The notes beneath the pieces were generated by a model. That model was not told the DNA's origin. It saw only the letters and a program-made list of their open reading frames with translations, and ran no database searches. From the NCBI RefSeq assembly GCF_041200175.1, contig NZ_CP165727.1, positions 7,868,001 to 7,932,000 of the forward strand: a DNA stretch of 64,000 nt, read 5' to 3'. Each line of letters opens with the position of its first letter. The stretch's first letter is position 1. This DNA is from Streptomyces sp. R33. GTDB lineage: Bacteria; Actinomycetota; Actinomycetes; Streptomycetales; Streptomycetaceae. The position numbers and the translations under genes were made by a program. Positions 24,791 to 33,146 of the stretch are shown piece by piece.

Positions 24791-25483
24791 TTGTCCGGCG
24801 TTCCGGCTCCGCACTACCGTGCCGGTGTGGACCTCTTCTCACGCTCTTGGACGGCGTTGCACGCGACGGTCGCCGCGCTCCCGGACAAGGCCTTCGAGCA
24901 GCCTTCCGGCTGCACCGGCTGGCTCGTACGGGACCTGGTGTGCCACCTGATCATCGACGCCCAGGACGTCCTGATCACCCTCGCCACCCCCGCCGAAGCG
25001 GAACCGACCGTCGACGCGGTGACCTACTGGAACGTCGAGGACCGGCCGCCGACCGGCGAGGACCCGCTCGACGCGCTGATCGTCCGGTTGGCCGCCGCGT
25101 ACGAGGAACCTCGCCTGCTCACGTTCCACCTCGACGACGTCGGCTCCGCCGCCGGACGCGCCGCGGAACTGGCCGACCCGGGCGCACGGGTGAGCACCCG
25201 AGGCGAGGTGCTCACCGTGGGCGACTACCTCACCGCGTACGTCCTGGAATGGACGCTGCACCACCTCGACCTGATCGCGCACCTCCCGGACGCGGCGGAA
25301 CCGCCCCCGGAGGGGTCGGCCCGGTCCCGCGCGATGCTGGAGGAGATCGCCGGCGCCCCCTTCCCCGCGTCGTTCACCGACAAGGACGCCCTCCTGATCG
25401 GCACCGGCCGCCGGGCCCCGACCGAAGCGGAGCGGGCCGAACTCGGCGAGTCGGCGGCGAAACTGCCGCTCTTCCTCGGCTGA
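24791..25483 (+). CDS. MDMPI_N/DinB-like protein (mycothiol-dependent maleylpyruvate isomerase family)
   Basis: The 230-residue protein starts at TTG 24791 with GGAG seven bases upstream. The four-helix N-terminal domain shows the family pattern GCTGWLVRDLVCHLIIDAQ and YVLEWTLHHLDLIAHL, whose His residues make the metal site. Family members use mycothiol as cofactor in isomerase or transferase reactions, but most are uncharacterised. It lies 18 bp after the carboxylesterase and could be co-transcribed with it. Confidence 0.8.
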   Translation: MSGVPAPHYRAGVDLFSRSWTALHATVAALPDKAFEQPSGCTGWLVRDLVCHLIIDAQDVLITLATPAEAEPTVDAVTYWNVEDRPPTGEDPLDALIVRLAAAYEEPRLLTFHLDDVGSAAGRAAELADPGARVSTRGEVLTVGDYLTAYVLEWTLHHLDLIAHLPDAAEPPPEGSARSRAMLEEIAGAPFPASFTDKDALLIGTGRRAPTEAERAELGESAAKLPLFLG

Positions 25484-25804
25484 CCGCCCCCGGAGCCGGC
25501 CCGCCTCGAGGCCCATGGAGGGGAGGAGCCGCCGAGCGGGATGCGGTCCGCGAACCGTGCGACCACCAGCGCCACCAGGGGGATGCCTTTCAGAGCGTCA
25601 GTGGTGTCGCTCACAGGGGTCGTTGACGGATTCAAGGCGTAGCGGGCATCCGCCTTCGATCCCCAGAGGAGCCCCGGCTTCCGCCATGGATCCCGCAGGC
25701 TGCGCCGGTACGGCGACGTACGGGGGCCCTGGTATTGCCGTGCGGCTGTCGGAGGCGGGTGGCACCATCTGGCGCGGTGATCAGTCCGGCTACAGGGGGT
25801 AGGC
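25484..25804. other. Intergenic region, nothing convincing
   Basis: These 321 bp lie between the MDMPI-like gene and a small hypothetical gene. A minus-strand frame near 25510-25620 reads VSDTTDALKGIPLVALVVARF, which looks protein-like, but it has no ribosome site and no recognisable family. It could be a gene remnant. No hairpin or repeat stands out. Confidence 0.3.
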
Positions 25805-26068
25805 ATGGCGAGCACGTACGACTGGCCGCGCGGAGCGGAGAGTGCGGACAGCGAGGCGCTGGAGCGCTGGCTGGACGCACGGGGGTGGGAGGTCGACCCG
25901 ACCGTCTTCATGGCCGGGGTGCTGGGCCCGGCGGTCCAGGTCCGCCGCATCGGCCGCGCCTGCCAGGACGGCGAATCCGGCCTGCTGATCCTGCCGGGCG
26001 AGACGGTGTCGTTCGACGGGGACCGCATGCGCATCATGCCCCGCACCCCCGCCCCGGCCACTCCGTAG
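25805..26068 (+). CDS. Small hypothetical protein
   Basis: The 87-residue product starts at ATG 25805, preceded by AGGGGGTAGGC, a good ribosome site. It has an acidic N-terminal half (SADSEALERWLDARGWEVDP) and a strand-rich C-terminal half (AVQVRRIGRA, GLLILPGETVSFDGDRMRI). No signal peptide, membrane helix, Cys or His cluster is evident. It is convergent with the sugar transporter operon (14-bp gap). I do not recognise the family; codon use and the ribosome site support a real gene. Confidence 0.6.
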   Translation: MASTYDWPRGAESADSEALERWLDARGWEVDPTVFMAGVLGPAVQVRRIGRACQDGESGLLILPGETVSFDGDRMRIMPRTPAPATP

Positions 26069-26082
26069 CCGCACCCCGTCCG

Positions 26083-27018
26083 TTACTTCACCGAGCCGGC
26101 CATCACGCCCTGGACGAAGTGCCGCTGGAAGGCGAAGAAGACGACGAGCGGGACCACCAGCGACAGGAACGCTCCCGGCGCGAGGACGCCGATGTTGCTG
26201 CCGAACTGCCGCATCTGGGACTGCAGTGCGACCGTGAGCGGCTGGGACCCGCTGTCCGCGAAGAGCAGCGCCACGAGCATGTCGTTCCAGACCCAGAGGA
26301 ACTGGAAGATGGCCAGGCTCGCGATGGCCGGCCGGCCCAGCGGCAGCACGAGCCGCGAGAAGATGCGCCACTCGGAGCCGCCGTCCATCCGGGCGGCTTC
26401 GAGCATCTCGCGCGGTATCTCGGCGAAGTAGTTGCGCAGCAGGAAGACCGCGAAGGGCAGCCCGTACGCGACGTGGAACAGGACGACGCCGGCGATCGTG
26501 CCGAACAGTCCGACCGCGCCGAAGAGTTTGGCCACGGGCAGCAGCCCGATCTGCACGGGGACGACCAGCAGCCCGACGACCACGAGAAAGATGCCGTCCC
26601 GGCCGGGGAAGTCCAGCCAAGCGAAGGCGTATCCGGCGAGTGCCGCGATGCCGACCACGAGGACGGTGGTGGGGACCGAGATCAGGACGGTGTTCCCGAA
26701 CGCCTCCGCGATGCCGGAGTCCTTCAGCAGGGCGCCGTAGTTGTCCAGGGACAGCTGCGACGGATCGGTCAGCGCGGTCCACCAGCCGTCGGAGGCGTTG
26801 TCCCGCTCGGAGCGCATCGAGGACAGGAACAGGCCCGCCAGCGGGGTGATCCACACCAGGGCGACCAGGATCAGCAGGCCCTGGACGACCGAGCTGCCCA
26901 GCAGGCGCGACAGCCGGCTCCTGCGGCGCGGTCCGTGCGCGGACGGGGCCGGGACGGGCCTCACCGGTGGTGTGACCCGCCGGGGCCTGCGGCGCTCGAT
27001 GGTGCTGTGGCTGCTCAT
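26083..27018 (-). CDS. ABC sugar permease (MalG/AglG-like)
   Basis: This 311-residue membrane protein has about six hydrophobic helices and the EAA loop typical of carbohydrate ABC permeases (EIPREMLEAARMDGGSEWRIFSRLVLPL), where the ATPase docks. It is the last gene of the operon, and its ATG overlaps the stop of the upstream permease by four bases (27015-27018). With the upstream permease it would form the channel for an alpha-glucoside, judged from the neighbouring GH13 gene. No ATPase gene is present; Streptomyces sugar importers usually share MsiK encoded elsewhere. Confidence 0.93.
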   Translation of the reverse strand: MSSHSTIERRRPRRVTPPVRPVPAPSAHGPRRRSRLSRLLGSSVVQGLLILVALVWITPLAGLFLSSMRSERDNASDGWWTALTDPSQLSLDNYGALLKDSGIAEAFGNTVLISVPTTVLVVGIAALAGYAFAWLDFPGRDGIFLVVVGLLVVPVQIGLLPVAKLFGAVGLFGTIAGVVLFHVAYGLPFAVFLLRNYFAEIPREMLEAARMDGGSEWRIFSRLVLPLGRPAIASLAIFQFLWVWNDMLVALLFADSGSQPLTVALQSQMRQFGSNIGVLAPGAFLSLVVPLVVFFAFQRHFVQGVMAGSVK

Positions 27019-28364
27019 GCTCCGCTCCTTCGGAAACGCCGGATGTTGAAGACCATCGCCGGGACGACCAGCAGCAGGAGCACCACGCTCAGCGCGCTGC
27101 CGAGCCCCTGGTCGTTGCCGCCGCCGAAGGAGACCAGCCACATCCGTGTGGCCAGTACGTTCGCCTCCTCCTGGACCGGTCCCGGCGCGATGATGTAGAC
27201 GAGGTCGAAGACCTTCATCACGTTGATCACCAGGGTCACGAACACCACGGTGAGCACGGGCGCGAGCAGCGGCACGGTGATCCTGCGGAAGATCTGGCCC
27301 TCGGTAGCACCGTCCATCCGCGCCGCCTCCAGCGCATCGCGCGGGATCGCCGCAAGCCCGGCGCCGATCAGGACCATCGCGAAGCCGGTCCACACCCACA
27401 GGTACGCACCGATGATGGCCGGCGTCACCAGCGCCGGGCCGAGCCAGTTCACACCCTGGTAGGGCGCCGCGAAGTTGGCCGCGGGCAGTCGTACGGTGTA
27501 CGCGCCGTCGGCCAGCCCGGTGAAGCGGAACGACCCGTCGGCGGCGGCGGTCGTGGTCGCGGCCACCCGGCCGTCGTCCCGTACGGCCTCGACCGTCATG
27601 CCGGGCAGGCCCTTCTCGCCCGGGTCGACCTTGCCCGGCGTACCGGCGCCGCCGGGGGCGAAGTCGAGGTAGACGACGCCCCCGATCCCGTCCGCACCGG
27701 GCGTCGCGGTGGCCGCGGCCTTCGCGTCGGCGGGTATCGCGCCGGGTGCCACCCCGACGAAGCCGAGGTTGACCGAACTGCCGGGGCGTACGGTCTGCTC
27801 GGTGCTGTACGGGCCGCCAGCCCGGCCCGTCAGGCCCTGGCCCTCGCGGGCCCGGGCCGTCGGGTAGGCGGCGGTGTCGTCGAAGGTGTCGTGGACGCCG
27901 ACGACGACGGCGTTGAGCACGCCCCGGTTCGGGTCCTGCTCGTAGGCGAGCCGGAAGACGATGCCCGCGGCGAGGAAGGACACGGCCATCGGCAGGAAGA
28001 GGACCAGCTTGAACGCGGTCGCCCAGCGCACCTTCTCGGTGAGCACGGCGAGCATCAGCCCGAGTCCGGTCAGCAGGAGAGGGGCGACGACGACCCAGAT
28101 GGTGCTGTTGCGGATCGCCTTGAGGGTGGCCGGGTCGTCGATGATCGCCGCGTAGTTCCCGGCGCCGACGAAGCGGTCGCCGCTGGCGTCGAAGAGACTG
28201 CGGCCGATGGAGAAGACGACCGGGTAGACGACCAGCGCGCCGAGCAGCAGCAGGGCCGGCAGCACGAAGACGATCGCGAGGCGGCGTTTCCTTCGCTGGG
28301 CCAGACGCCGCGGGTTCGCCGCGGCGCGGGTGCTCCGGATGGGGGCGGTCAGGGTGTCAGCCAT
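27015..28364 (-). CDS. ABC sugar permease (MalF/AglF-like) with extracellular SdrD_B-like insert
   Basis: The 449-residue protein has the usual permease helices and the EAA loop (AIPRDALEAARMDGATEGQIFRRITVPL). It is roughly 140 residues longer than a simple permease because a soluble segment is inserted between helices. That insert holds a beta-rich module (VYLDFAPGGAGTPG, GLPGMTVEAVRDDG, DGSFRFTGLADGAYTVRLP) resembling the SdrD_B/prealbumin-like folds of surface proteins, and it should face the outside. Comparable inserts exist in some actinobacterial alpha-glucoside permeases. It is the third gene of the operon, 11 bp after the binding protein. Confidence 0.9.
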   Translation of the reverse strand: MADTLTAPIRSTRAAANPRRLAQRRKRRLAIVFVLPALLLLGALVVYPVVFSIGRSLFDASGDRFVGAGNYAAIIDDPATLKAIRNSTIWVVVAPLLLTGLGLMLAVLTEKVRWATAFKLVLFLPMAVSFLAAGIVFRLAYEQDPNRGVLNAVVVGVHDTFDDTAAYPTARAREGQGLTGRAGGPYSTEQTVRPGSSVNLGFVGVAPGAIPADAKAAATATPGADGIGGVVYLDFAPGGAGTPGKVDPGEKGLPGMTVEAVRDDGRVAATTTAAADGSFRFTGLADGAYTVRLPAANFAAPYQGVNWLGPALVTPAIIGAYLWVWTGFAMVLIGAGLAAIPRDALEAARMDGATEGQIFRRITVPLLAPVLTVVFVTLVINVMKVFDLVYIIAPGPVQEEANVLATRMWLVSFGGGNDQGLGSALSVVLLLLVVPAMVFNIRRFRRSGA

Positions 28365-28375
28365 GGTGGGCCGCC

Positions 28376-29710
28376 TCAGTTCCCGTACGCCTTGGCGGCA
28401 GCGGCCTCGAGCTCCGCGGCCGTGCCCTGCGGGTTCGACGGGTCGCGCAGGAAGTCCTGGAGGAGCTTCCATTCGCCCGCGCCCTTGGTGCCGCCGAACG
28501 CGGCCGGCGCCTGGTCCGACATGTCGAAGCGGACCGAGTTGCCCGCCGCGACCAGCGACTTGGCGGTGCTGCGGGTGGTGTCGTCGCCGTACGCGGCGAG
28601 GTCGACCCGGGTGTTCGGGGACAGGAAGCCGCCGGCGCCGGCCCAGACCTCGGCGGCCTCGGGGCCGGCCAGGAATTCGAGCAGCTTCATGCCGGCCTTG
28701 CCGTTCTTGGCGTCTTTGAGGACGACGGCCGCGTCACCGCCGCTGACCACCGGCGTCGTGCCGCCGTCGACCGCGGGGAACGGGAAGAACTTGGCGTCCT
28801 CCCCGAGCTTCTTGCCGAACTGGTCCTTGGCGACCCCGCCGACGAAGTCACCCTCGTAGACCATGCCCGCCTTGGGCTCGGGGCCGAAGACCTGCTCGAC
28901 CGACGAGGGGAAGTCGGTGCCGAGCGCGCTCTGGGCGCCGCCGGCGACGAGCTGCTTGTCCTTGAACAGTTCACCGAGGGTGGTCAGCGCCTTGACGACG
29001 CTGTCGTCGGTCCACTTGAGCTTGTGCTGGGCGAGCTGGTCGTACTTCTCCGGGCCGGCCTGCGAGAGGTAGATGTTCTCGAACCAGTCGGTGAGGGTCC
29101 AGCCGTCCTCGCCGGCTATGGCGAAGGCCGGGCGGCCGGAATCGGCGAGGGTGCGGCCGGCCTTCAGCAGGTCGGTGTAGCTCTTGGGCTCGCTGACGCC
29201 GGCCTGGGCGAAGGCGTCCGGGGCGTACCAGACCGTCGACTTGTGGGCGGCTTTGAAGTACAGGCCGTAGTACTGGCCGTCGACGGTGCCGTAGTCCTTC
29301 CACACCGGGGCGAGGGAGGAGCCGGCCGTCTTGGCGGCCTGGTCGGACAGGGGCAGCAGCCAGCCCTCCTTGGCGAACTGCCGGAGCACGCCCACCTGGG
29401 GAACCATCACCACGTCGGGCGCGTTGCCGCCCTCGATCTTGCTTCCGACGAAGGTGGAGACGTTGTCGCCGGAGGGCACGAAGACCGTCTTGGCGCCGGT
29501 CTTCTCGGTGAAGGCGTCCAGGACCTTCTTGAAGTTCTTCTGCTCGCTGCCGGTCCAGACACCGGCCACGGTCACGGTCTGGCCGCTCAGTTCGCCGCCG
29601 CTCGCGGGTCCGGTGGTTGCGCCGCCGCAGGCGGTGGCGCCGAGGGCGAGGGCGAGGGCCGCCGATGCGGTGGCCGCGGTCCGTCGGGTCGTCTTGCCGG
29701 GTCGTCGCAT
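28376..29710 (-). CDS. ABC alpha-glucoside-binding lipoprotein (AglE-like)
   Basis: The 444-residue protein has a twin-Arg-containing signal and a lipobox-like ATAC site (Cys28), so it is a membrane-anchored binding protein. The cluster-1 sugar-binding fold is evident (TVAGVWTGSEQKNFKKVLDA, VVMVPQVGVLRQFAKEGWL, FPFPAVDGGTTPVVSGGDA). It lies between the GH13 enzyme and the two permeases, so it likely captures an alpha-linked oligosaccharide such as maltose, sucrose or trehalose. The leader to its ATG contains a short tandem repeat and only a weak ribosome site. Confidence 0.92.
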   Translation of the reverse strand: MRRPGKTTRRTAATASAALALALGATACGGATTGPASGGELSGQTVTVAGVWTGSEQKNFKKVLDAFTEKTGAKTVFVPSGDNVSTFVGSKIEGGNAPDVVMVPQVGVLRQFAKEGWLLPLSDQAAKTAGSSLAPVWKDYGTVDGQYYGLYFKAAHKSTVWYAPDAFAQAGVSEPKSYTDLLKAGRTLADSGRPAFAIAGEDGWTLTDWFENIYLSQAGPEKYDQLAQHKLKWTDDSVVKALTTLGELFKDKQLVAGGAQSALGTDFPSSVEQVFGPEPKAGMVYEGDFVGGVAKDQFGKKLGEDAKFFPFPAVDGGTTPVVSGGDAAVVLKDAKNGKAGMKLLEFLAGPEAAEVWAGAGGFLSPNTRVDLAAYGDDTTRSTAKSLVAAGNSVRFDMSDQAPAAFGGTKGAGEWKLLQDFLRDPSNPQGTAAELEAAAAKAYGN

Positions 29711-29727
29711 GATGAGGTCCGTTTCTG

Positions 29728-29775
29728 GAGGTCGGGAGGTCGGGAGGTCGGCAGGTGGGAGGCAGGCGGGTGGGG
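29728..29775. repeat. Short tandem repeat GGAGGTCG upstream of the binding-protein gene
   Basis: Three perfect head-to-tail copies of the 8-bp unit GGAGGTCG are followed by degenerate copies. They fill much of the 81-bp gap between the GH13 gene and the binding-protein gene. On the transcribed strand the unit is CT-rich (CGACCTCC), which is anti-Shine-Dalgarno-like in character, so it could affect the relative translation of the two genes. Confidence 0.6.
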
Positions 29776-29791
29776 AAGCCGGCGGGTGGGG

Positions 29792-31474
29792 TCAGGGGTT
29801 CGGGCACTCGGCCGTCCACCAGGCGGCGGTCGCCGCGGGGAGGACACCGTCGGGGCAGGGGCCGCTCGCGAGCAGCGGGGTCCCGGCGACCGGCGCGGGC
29901 ACCGGCTCCGTGCCGAAGTTGACCGCGCAGATCAGGCCGTCGCCGCGGGCGATGGCCAGCACCTGCGGGGGTGCGTCCAGCCAGCGCAGAGCGCCCTCGC
30001 CGAGCTGTGGCAGGCTGCGCCGCAGCTGGAGGCCGTCACGGTAGAGGTGCCAGAAGGAACGGGTGTCGGCCAGGGCACGGTCGGTGGCGTGCTCGGCGAA
30101 CCACTCGGGCTGCGGCAGCCACGGTCTGGCGTCGGCCACGCCCTGGCTGAAGCCGAACGGGGAGGCGTGTCCCGACCAGGGCAGCGGCACGCGGCAGCCG
30201 TCCCGGACGTGTCTGCGGCTGCCGGTGCGGTGGAAGATCGGGTCGGTGAGGACCTCGTCCGGCAGGTCGAGCACCTCGGGCAGGCCGAGCTCCTCGCCCT
30301 GGTAGACGTACGCGGCGCCGGGCAGCGCGAGCATCAGAAGGGCGGCGGCGCGGGCCCGGGCGGCTCCCAGTCCGCTGCCTCCCACCCCGGGTTCGCCCGC
30401 GTACCGGGTGACCGTACGGACCTGGTCGTGGTTGTTGAGCACCCAGGTGACGGTGGAGCCGGTGCCGGCGATGTCGCGTATCGCCTCGGTGATCGTCGCG
30501 CGGAAGGCGTCTGCGTCCCAGGGCGCGCTGAGCAGGTCGAAGAAGAACGCCTGGTGCAGTTCGTCGGGGCGGACGTACGCGGCGTGTTCGCGTGCGGTGG
30601 GCACGGACACCTCCCCGACCAGCAGCCGCTCGTGGCCGTCCCGCGCGGTGTACTCCTCGCACACCGCGCGCCAGCGGCGCCACACGTCGTGCACCTCGGG
30701 CTGGTTCCAGGCCAGCTGGTTGACGGCGTCGCGGGCGCGCTCGTCGGCTCCGGGGTCGTCCGAATCGGGCAGCTCGGGGTGCTTGAACAGTCCGGCCGCG
30801 ACGTCGATGCGGAAGCCGTCGACACCACGGTCCAGCCAGAAGCGCAGCACCTGCTCGAACTCGTCGCCCACGGCCGGGTCGCGCCAGTTCAGGTCGGGCT
30901 GCTCGGGCGTGAAGAGGTGCAGGTACCACTCGCCGGGGGTGCCGTCGGGCCCGGTGGTCCGGCTCCAGGCGGGACCGCCGAACATGGCGCGCCAGTTGTT
31001 GGGCGGCTCGGCCCCGCTCGGGCCGCGGCCGGGCGCGAAGTGGAAACGGGAGCGCGGCGCACTGCCCGGCGCGGCGGCGAGCGCCTCCAGGAACCACGGG
31101 TGCTCGCTCGAACAGTGGTTGGGGACGATGTCGAGCAGCAGCTTGAGCCCGAGCCGGCGAGCGTCGGCCACCAGCCGGTCGAACTCGGCGAGGTCGCCGT
31201 AGACGGGATCGACACCGCAGTAGTCGGCGACGTCGTAGCCGTGGTCGTGCTGCGGGGACGGGTAGAAGGGGCTGAGCCAGATGCCGTCGACACCGAGCTT
31301 CCGCAGGTAGGGGAGCCCGGCCCGGACGCCGGCCAGGTCGCCGATGCCGTCCCCGGTGCTGTCGAGGAAGCTGCGGACGTAGACCTGGTAGATCACCGCG
31401 TCGCGCCACCAGGGGGCAGCCGGGGTGGTGGTGCGGGAGGGGTGGCCGGTGTCGGCCGGAAGGGTGCTGAGCAT
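29792..31474 (-). CDS. GH13 alpha-glucosidase (AglA-like)
   Basis: The 560-residue enzyme is a GH13 alpha-glucosidase with the catalytic set nucleophile Asp224 (DGFRIDVA), acid/base Glu288 (LLVGEVS) and stabilising Asp350 (LNNHDQ). The N-terminal WWRDAVIYQVYVRSF and DIVPNH motifs match the GH13_30-type alpha-glucosidases common in actinobacteria. There is no signal peptide, so it would hydrolyse imported alpha-glucosides to glucose in the cytoplasm. It is first in the operon with the binding protein and permeases. The palindromic DNA just upstream suggests sugar-responsive repression, but no LacI-type gene is adjacent. Confidence 0.93.
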   Translation of the reverse strand: MLSTLPADTGHPSRTTTPAAPWWRDAVIYQVYVRSFLDSTGDGIGDLAGVRAGLPYLRKLGVDGIWLSPFYPSPQHDHGYDVADYCGVDPVYGDLAEFDRLVADARRLGLKLLLDIVPNHCSSEHPWFLEALAAAPGSAPRSRFHFAPGRGPSGAEPPNNWRAMFGGPAWSRTTGPDGTPGEWYLHLFTPEQPDLNWRDPAVGDEFEQVLRFWLDRGVDGFRIDVAAGLFKHPELPDSDDPGADERARDAVNQLAWNQPEVHDVWRRWRAVCEEYTARDGHERLLVGEVSVPTAREHAAYVRPDELHQAFFFDLLSAPWDADAFRATITEAIRDIAGTGSTVTWVLNNHDQVRTVTRYAGEPGVGGSGLGAARARAAALLMLALPGAAYVYQGEELGLPEVLDLPDEVLTDPIFHRTGSRRHVRDGCRVPLPWSGHASPFGFSQGVADARPWLPQPEWFAEHATDRALADTRSFWHLYRDGLQLRRSLPQLGEGALRWLDAPPQVLAIARGDGLICAVNFGTEPVPAPVAGTPLLASGPCPDGVLPAATAAWWTAECPNP

Positions 31475-31536
31475 CTCGCGTCGACCTGTTCTGCTGAATG
31501 CGAGAGCGTCCCGGATCGGGTGCGCTGTTATGCATG

Positions 31537-31568
31537 CATGTTAAGTAGCAGCGACGGGAAGGTGTCAA
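31537..31568 (-). promoter_or_regulatory. Likely promoter and operator of the alpha-glucoside operon
   Basis: On the minus strand a perfect TTGACA lies at 31568-31563. A TAACAT element overlaps the 12-base motif CTACTTAACATG (31548-31537), although the 19-bp spacer is long. The same 12-mer recurs in opposite orientation at 31640-31651 inside the hairpin downstream of the neighbouring gene. The overlap with the -10 region suggests an operator. Confidence 0.45.
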
Positions 31569-31632
31569 CGATGTGTCCAGAAACAGCGAAAAGCTGGGGT
31601 GGTTTGTACCTAAATAGCTACATGCACGACGA

Positions 31633-31665
31633 AGGGCCTCTACTTAACATGTAAGTAGAGGCCCT
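31633..31665 (-). terminator. Hairpin terminator after the orphan binding-protein gene
   Basis: A perfect 14-bp inverted repeat (31633-31646 with 31652-31665) has a 5-base loop and lies 39 bp past the stop of the minus-strand gene ending at 31704. The core TACTTA-acatg-TAAGTA is also operator-like, so the element may have two roles. Confidence 0.7.
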
Positions 31666-31703
31666 CGGGGGAGTGGAGGAGTGGAGGAAGCGGAGTGGTG
31701 CGG

Positions 31704-32978
31704 TCAGCCCTTGCGGGACAGGGGTCCGAGCTCGCGCGCAAGCCGCGCCGTCGCCTGCTCGGGCGTCTGGCGCAGCGCCATCACGTCCTGCGCCACGGCC
31801 TGCACGGCGAGGCTCACCTGGTCGTAGCGCGGGCTCTTCGGGCGTGGCACGGCCGACAGCACGCTCTCGCGGAGCGTGGGCAGGTACGGATACGCGCGGA
31901 TCAGCTCGGGATCCTCGTACAGCGCGGCGCGCACCGGCGGCAGCGAGCCCTCGGTGAGCACCTTCCGCTGCACCCGTTCACTGGTGAGGTAGGAGATCAG
32001 ATCGGCCGCCGACGCCGGATGCCGCGCATGGCTGCTCACGGCGAGGTTGGAGCCGCCCAGCACGCTGGTGCCCGGCCCGTCGGGTCCGGGCAGCGGCACG
32101 GCGCCGAACCTGCCCGCGACCTTCGACCCGCTCGCGCCCGCGTCCGCGTACACGTACGGCCAGTTCCGCAGGAAGAGCAGCCGGCCGTCCTGGAACGCCT
32201 GCCGCGACTCCTCCTCCTTGTAGCCGAGCGCCTCGCGGGAGATCCAGCCGTCCCGCACCCCGTCCGCGAGGAACCGCAGCCCGGCGCGCGCCGCATCCGA
32301 GTCCACCGTCACGCGTGCGCCGTCGTCGCGCAGGATCGAACCGCCCGCCGAGTGCACGGCCTCGGTGACGTTGACGGTGAGCCCCTCGTAGGGCAGGAAC
32401 TGACCGGCATAGCCGTCCAGTCCGTACTTCGGGGCGATCGTGCGCGCCTGGCGGACCAGTTCGGCCCAGGTGCGCGGCGGTTGCTCGCCCTCCCGGTCCA
32501 GGACGTCCTTGCGGTAGTAGAGCAGCCCCGCGTTCGTGACGTACGGGACCGCGTACAGCCGGCCGTCGAAGGTCGCGGTGTCGACGACCGGCCGCAGGAA
32601 GGCGTCCAGGGGGAAGCGATCGCGCTCGAGCGGCGAGATCCACCCGGCCGCCGCGAACTCGGACGTCCAGGCGACGTCGATGTTCAGTACGTCGAACCGG
32701 TCGCGGCCCGACCGCAGTTCGCTGATCATCTGGGCCCGGGTCTCGTCCGCCGAATCGGGCAGCTCGACGAGCGTGACGCGTTCGCCGGGATGGCCGTCGT
32801 TCCAGTCGTCCAGGAGCGGGGAGAGGTAGTCGGTCAGATCGCCCGCGGTCACGAGCGTCAGGGGACCGCGGCTCCCGGAGGCGGCGCCCGCGTCGGCGCG
32901 CACACCGAAACCGGCGTACCCCGCCAGCACCACCGCACCGACCAGGAGAGCTCTACCCGCGGCACGCATCCACCGCAT
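31704..32978 (-). CDS. Orphan extracellular solute-binding protein
   Basis: The 424-residue protein starts at ATG 32978 after GGGAGGAA. Its N-terminus is a signal peptide or signal anchor (ALLVGAVVLAGYAGF) without a lipobox Cys. The body is closely related to the caspase-operon lipoprotein at 8259-9689: both share VELPxSADxxRxQ, YDVxNxDVxW/FDVLNIDVAW, EFAAAG and EGLTVN. No permease or ATPase accompanies it, and it has its own terminator, so it is not part of the alpha-glucoside operon. It is divergent from the PadR operon. A sensing role is as likely as transport. Confidence 0.85.
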   Translation of the reverse strand: MRWMRAAGRALLVGAVVLAGYAGFGVRADAGAASGSRGPLTLVTAGDLTDYLSPLLDDWNDGHPGERVTLVELPDSADETRAQMISELRSGRDRFDVLNIDVAWTSEFAAAGWISPLERDRFPLDAFLRPVVDTATFDGRLYAVPYVTNAGLLYYRKDVLDREGEQPPRTWAELVRQARTIAPKYGLDGYAGQFLPYEGLTVNVTEAVHSAGGSILRDDGARVTVDSDAARAGLRFLADGVRDGWISREALGYKEEESRQAFQDGRLLFLRNWPYVYADAGASGSKVAGRFGAVPLPGPDGPGTSVLGGSNLAVSSHARHPASAADLISYLTSERVQRKVLTEGSLPPVRAALYEDPELIRAYPYLPTLRESVLSAVPRPKSPRYDQVSLAVQAVAQDVMALRQTPEQATARLARELGPLSRKG

Positions 32979-33146
32979 AGATTCCTCCCAGTGCACGATC
33001 CGGCTGCGCTGCCGACCATCGGGGCCTATATATACCCGTTAGGCATGGGCGATACTAGACGTCCAGGCAGACGAGGGGTAGGGCGGCAGCATCCGGTCCG
33101 CTGCCGAGTGAACCGTTGACTACGGAGCGGGAAGGAGGGGGAGCGA

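Noticed and set aside
29728..29775. GGAGGTCG repeats as a set of ribosome sites
   Set aside because: They read as GGAGG only on the plus strand, while the genes here are on the minus strand.
29024..31654. Long plus-strand open frame (876 codons) opposite the GH13 and binding-protein genes
   Set aside because: It is antisense to two well-recognised proteins, has no ribosome site and a biased composition typical of the opposite strand of high-GC genes.
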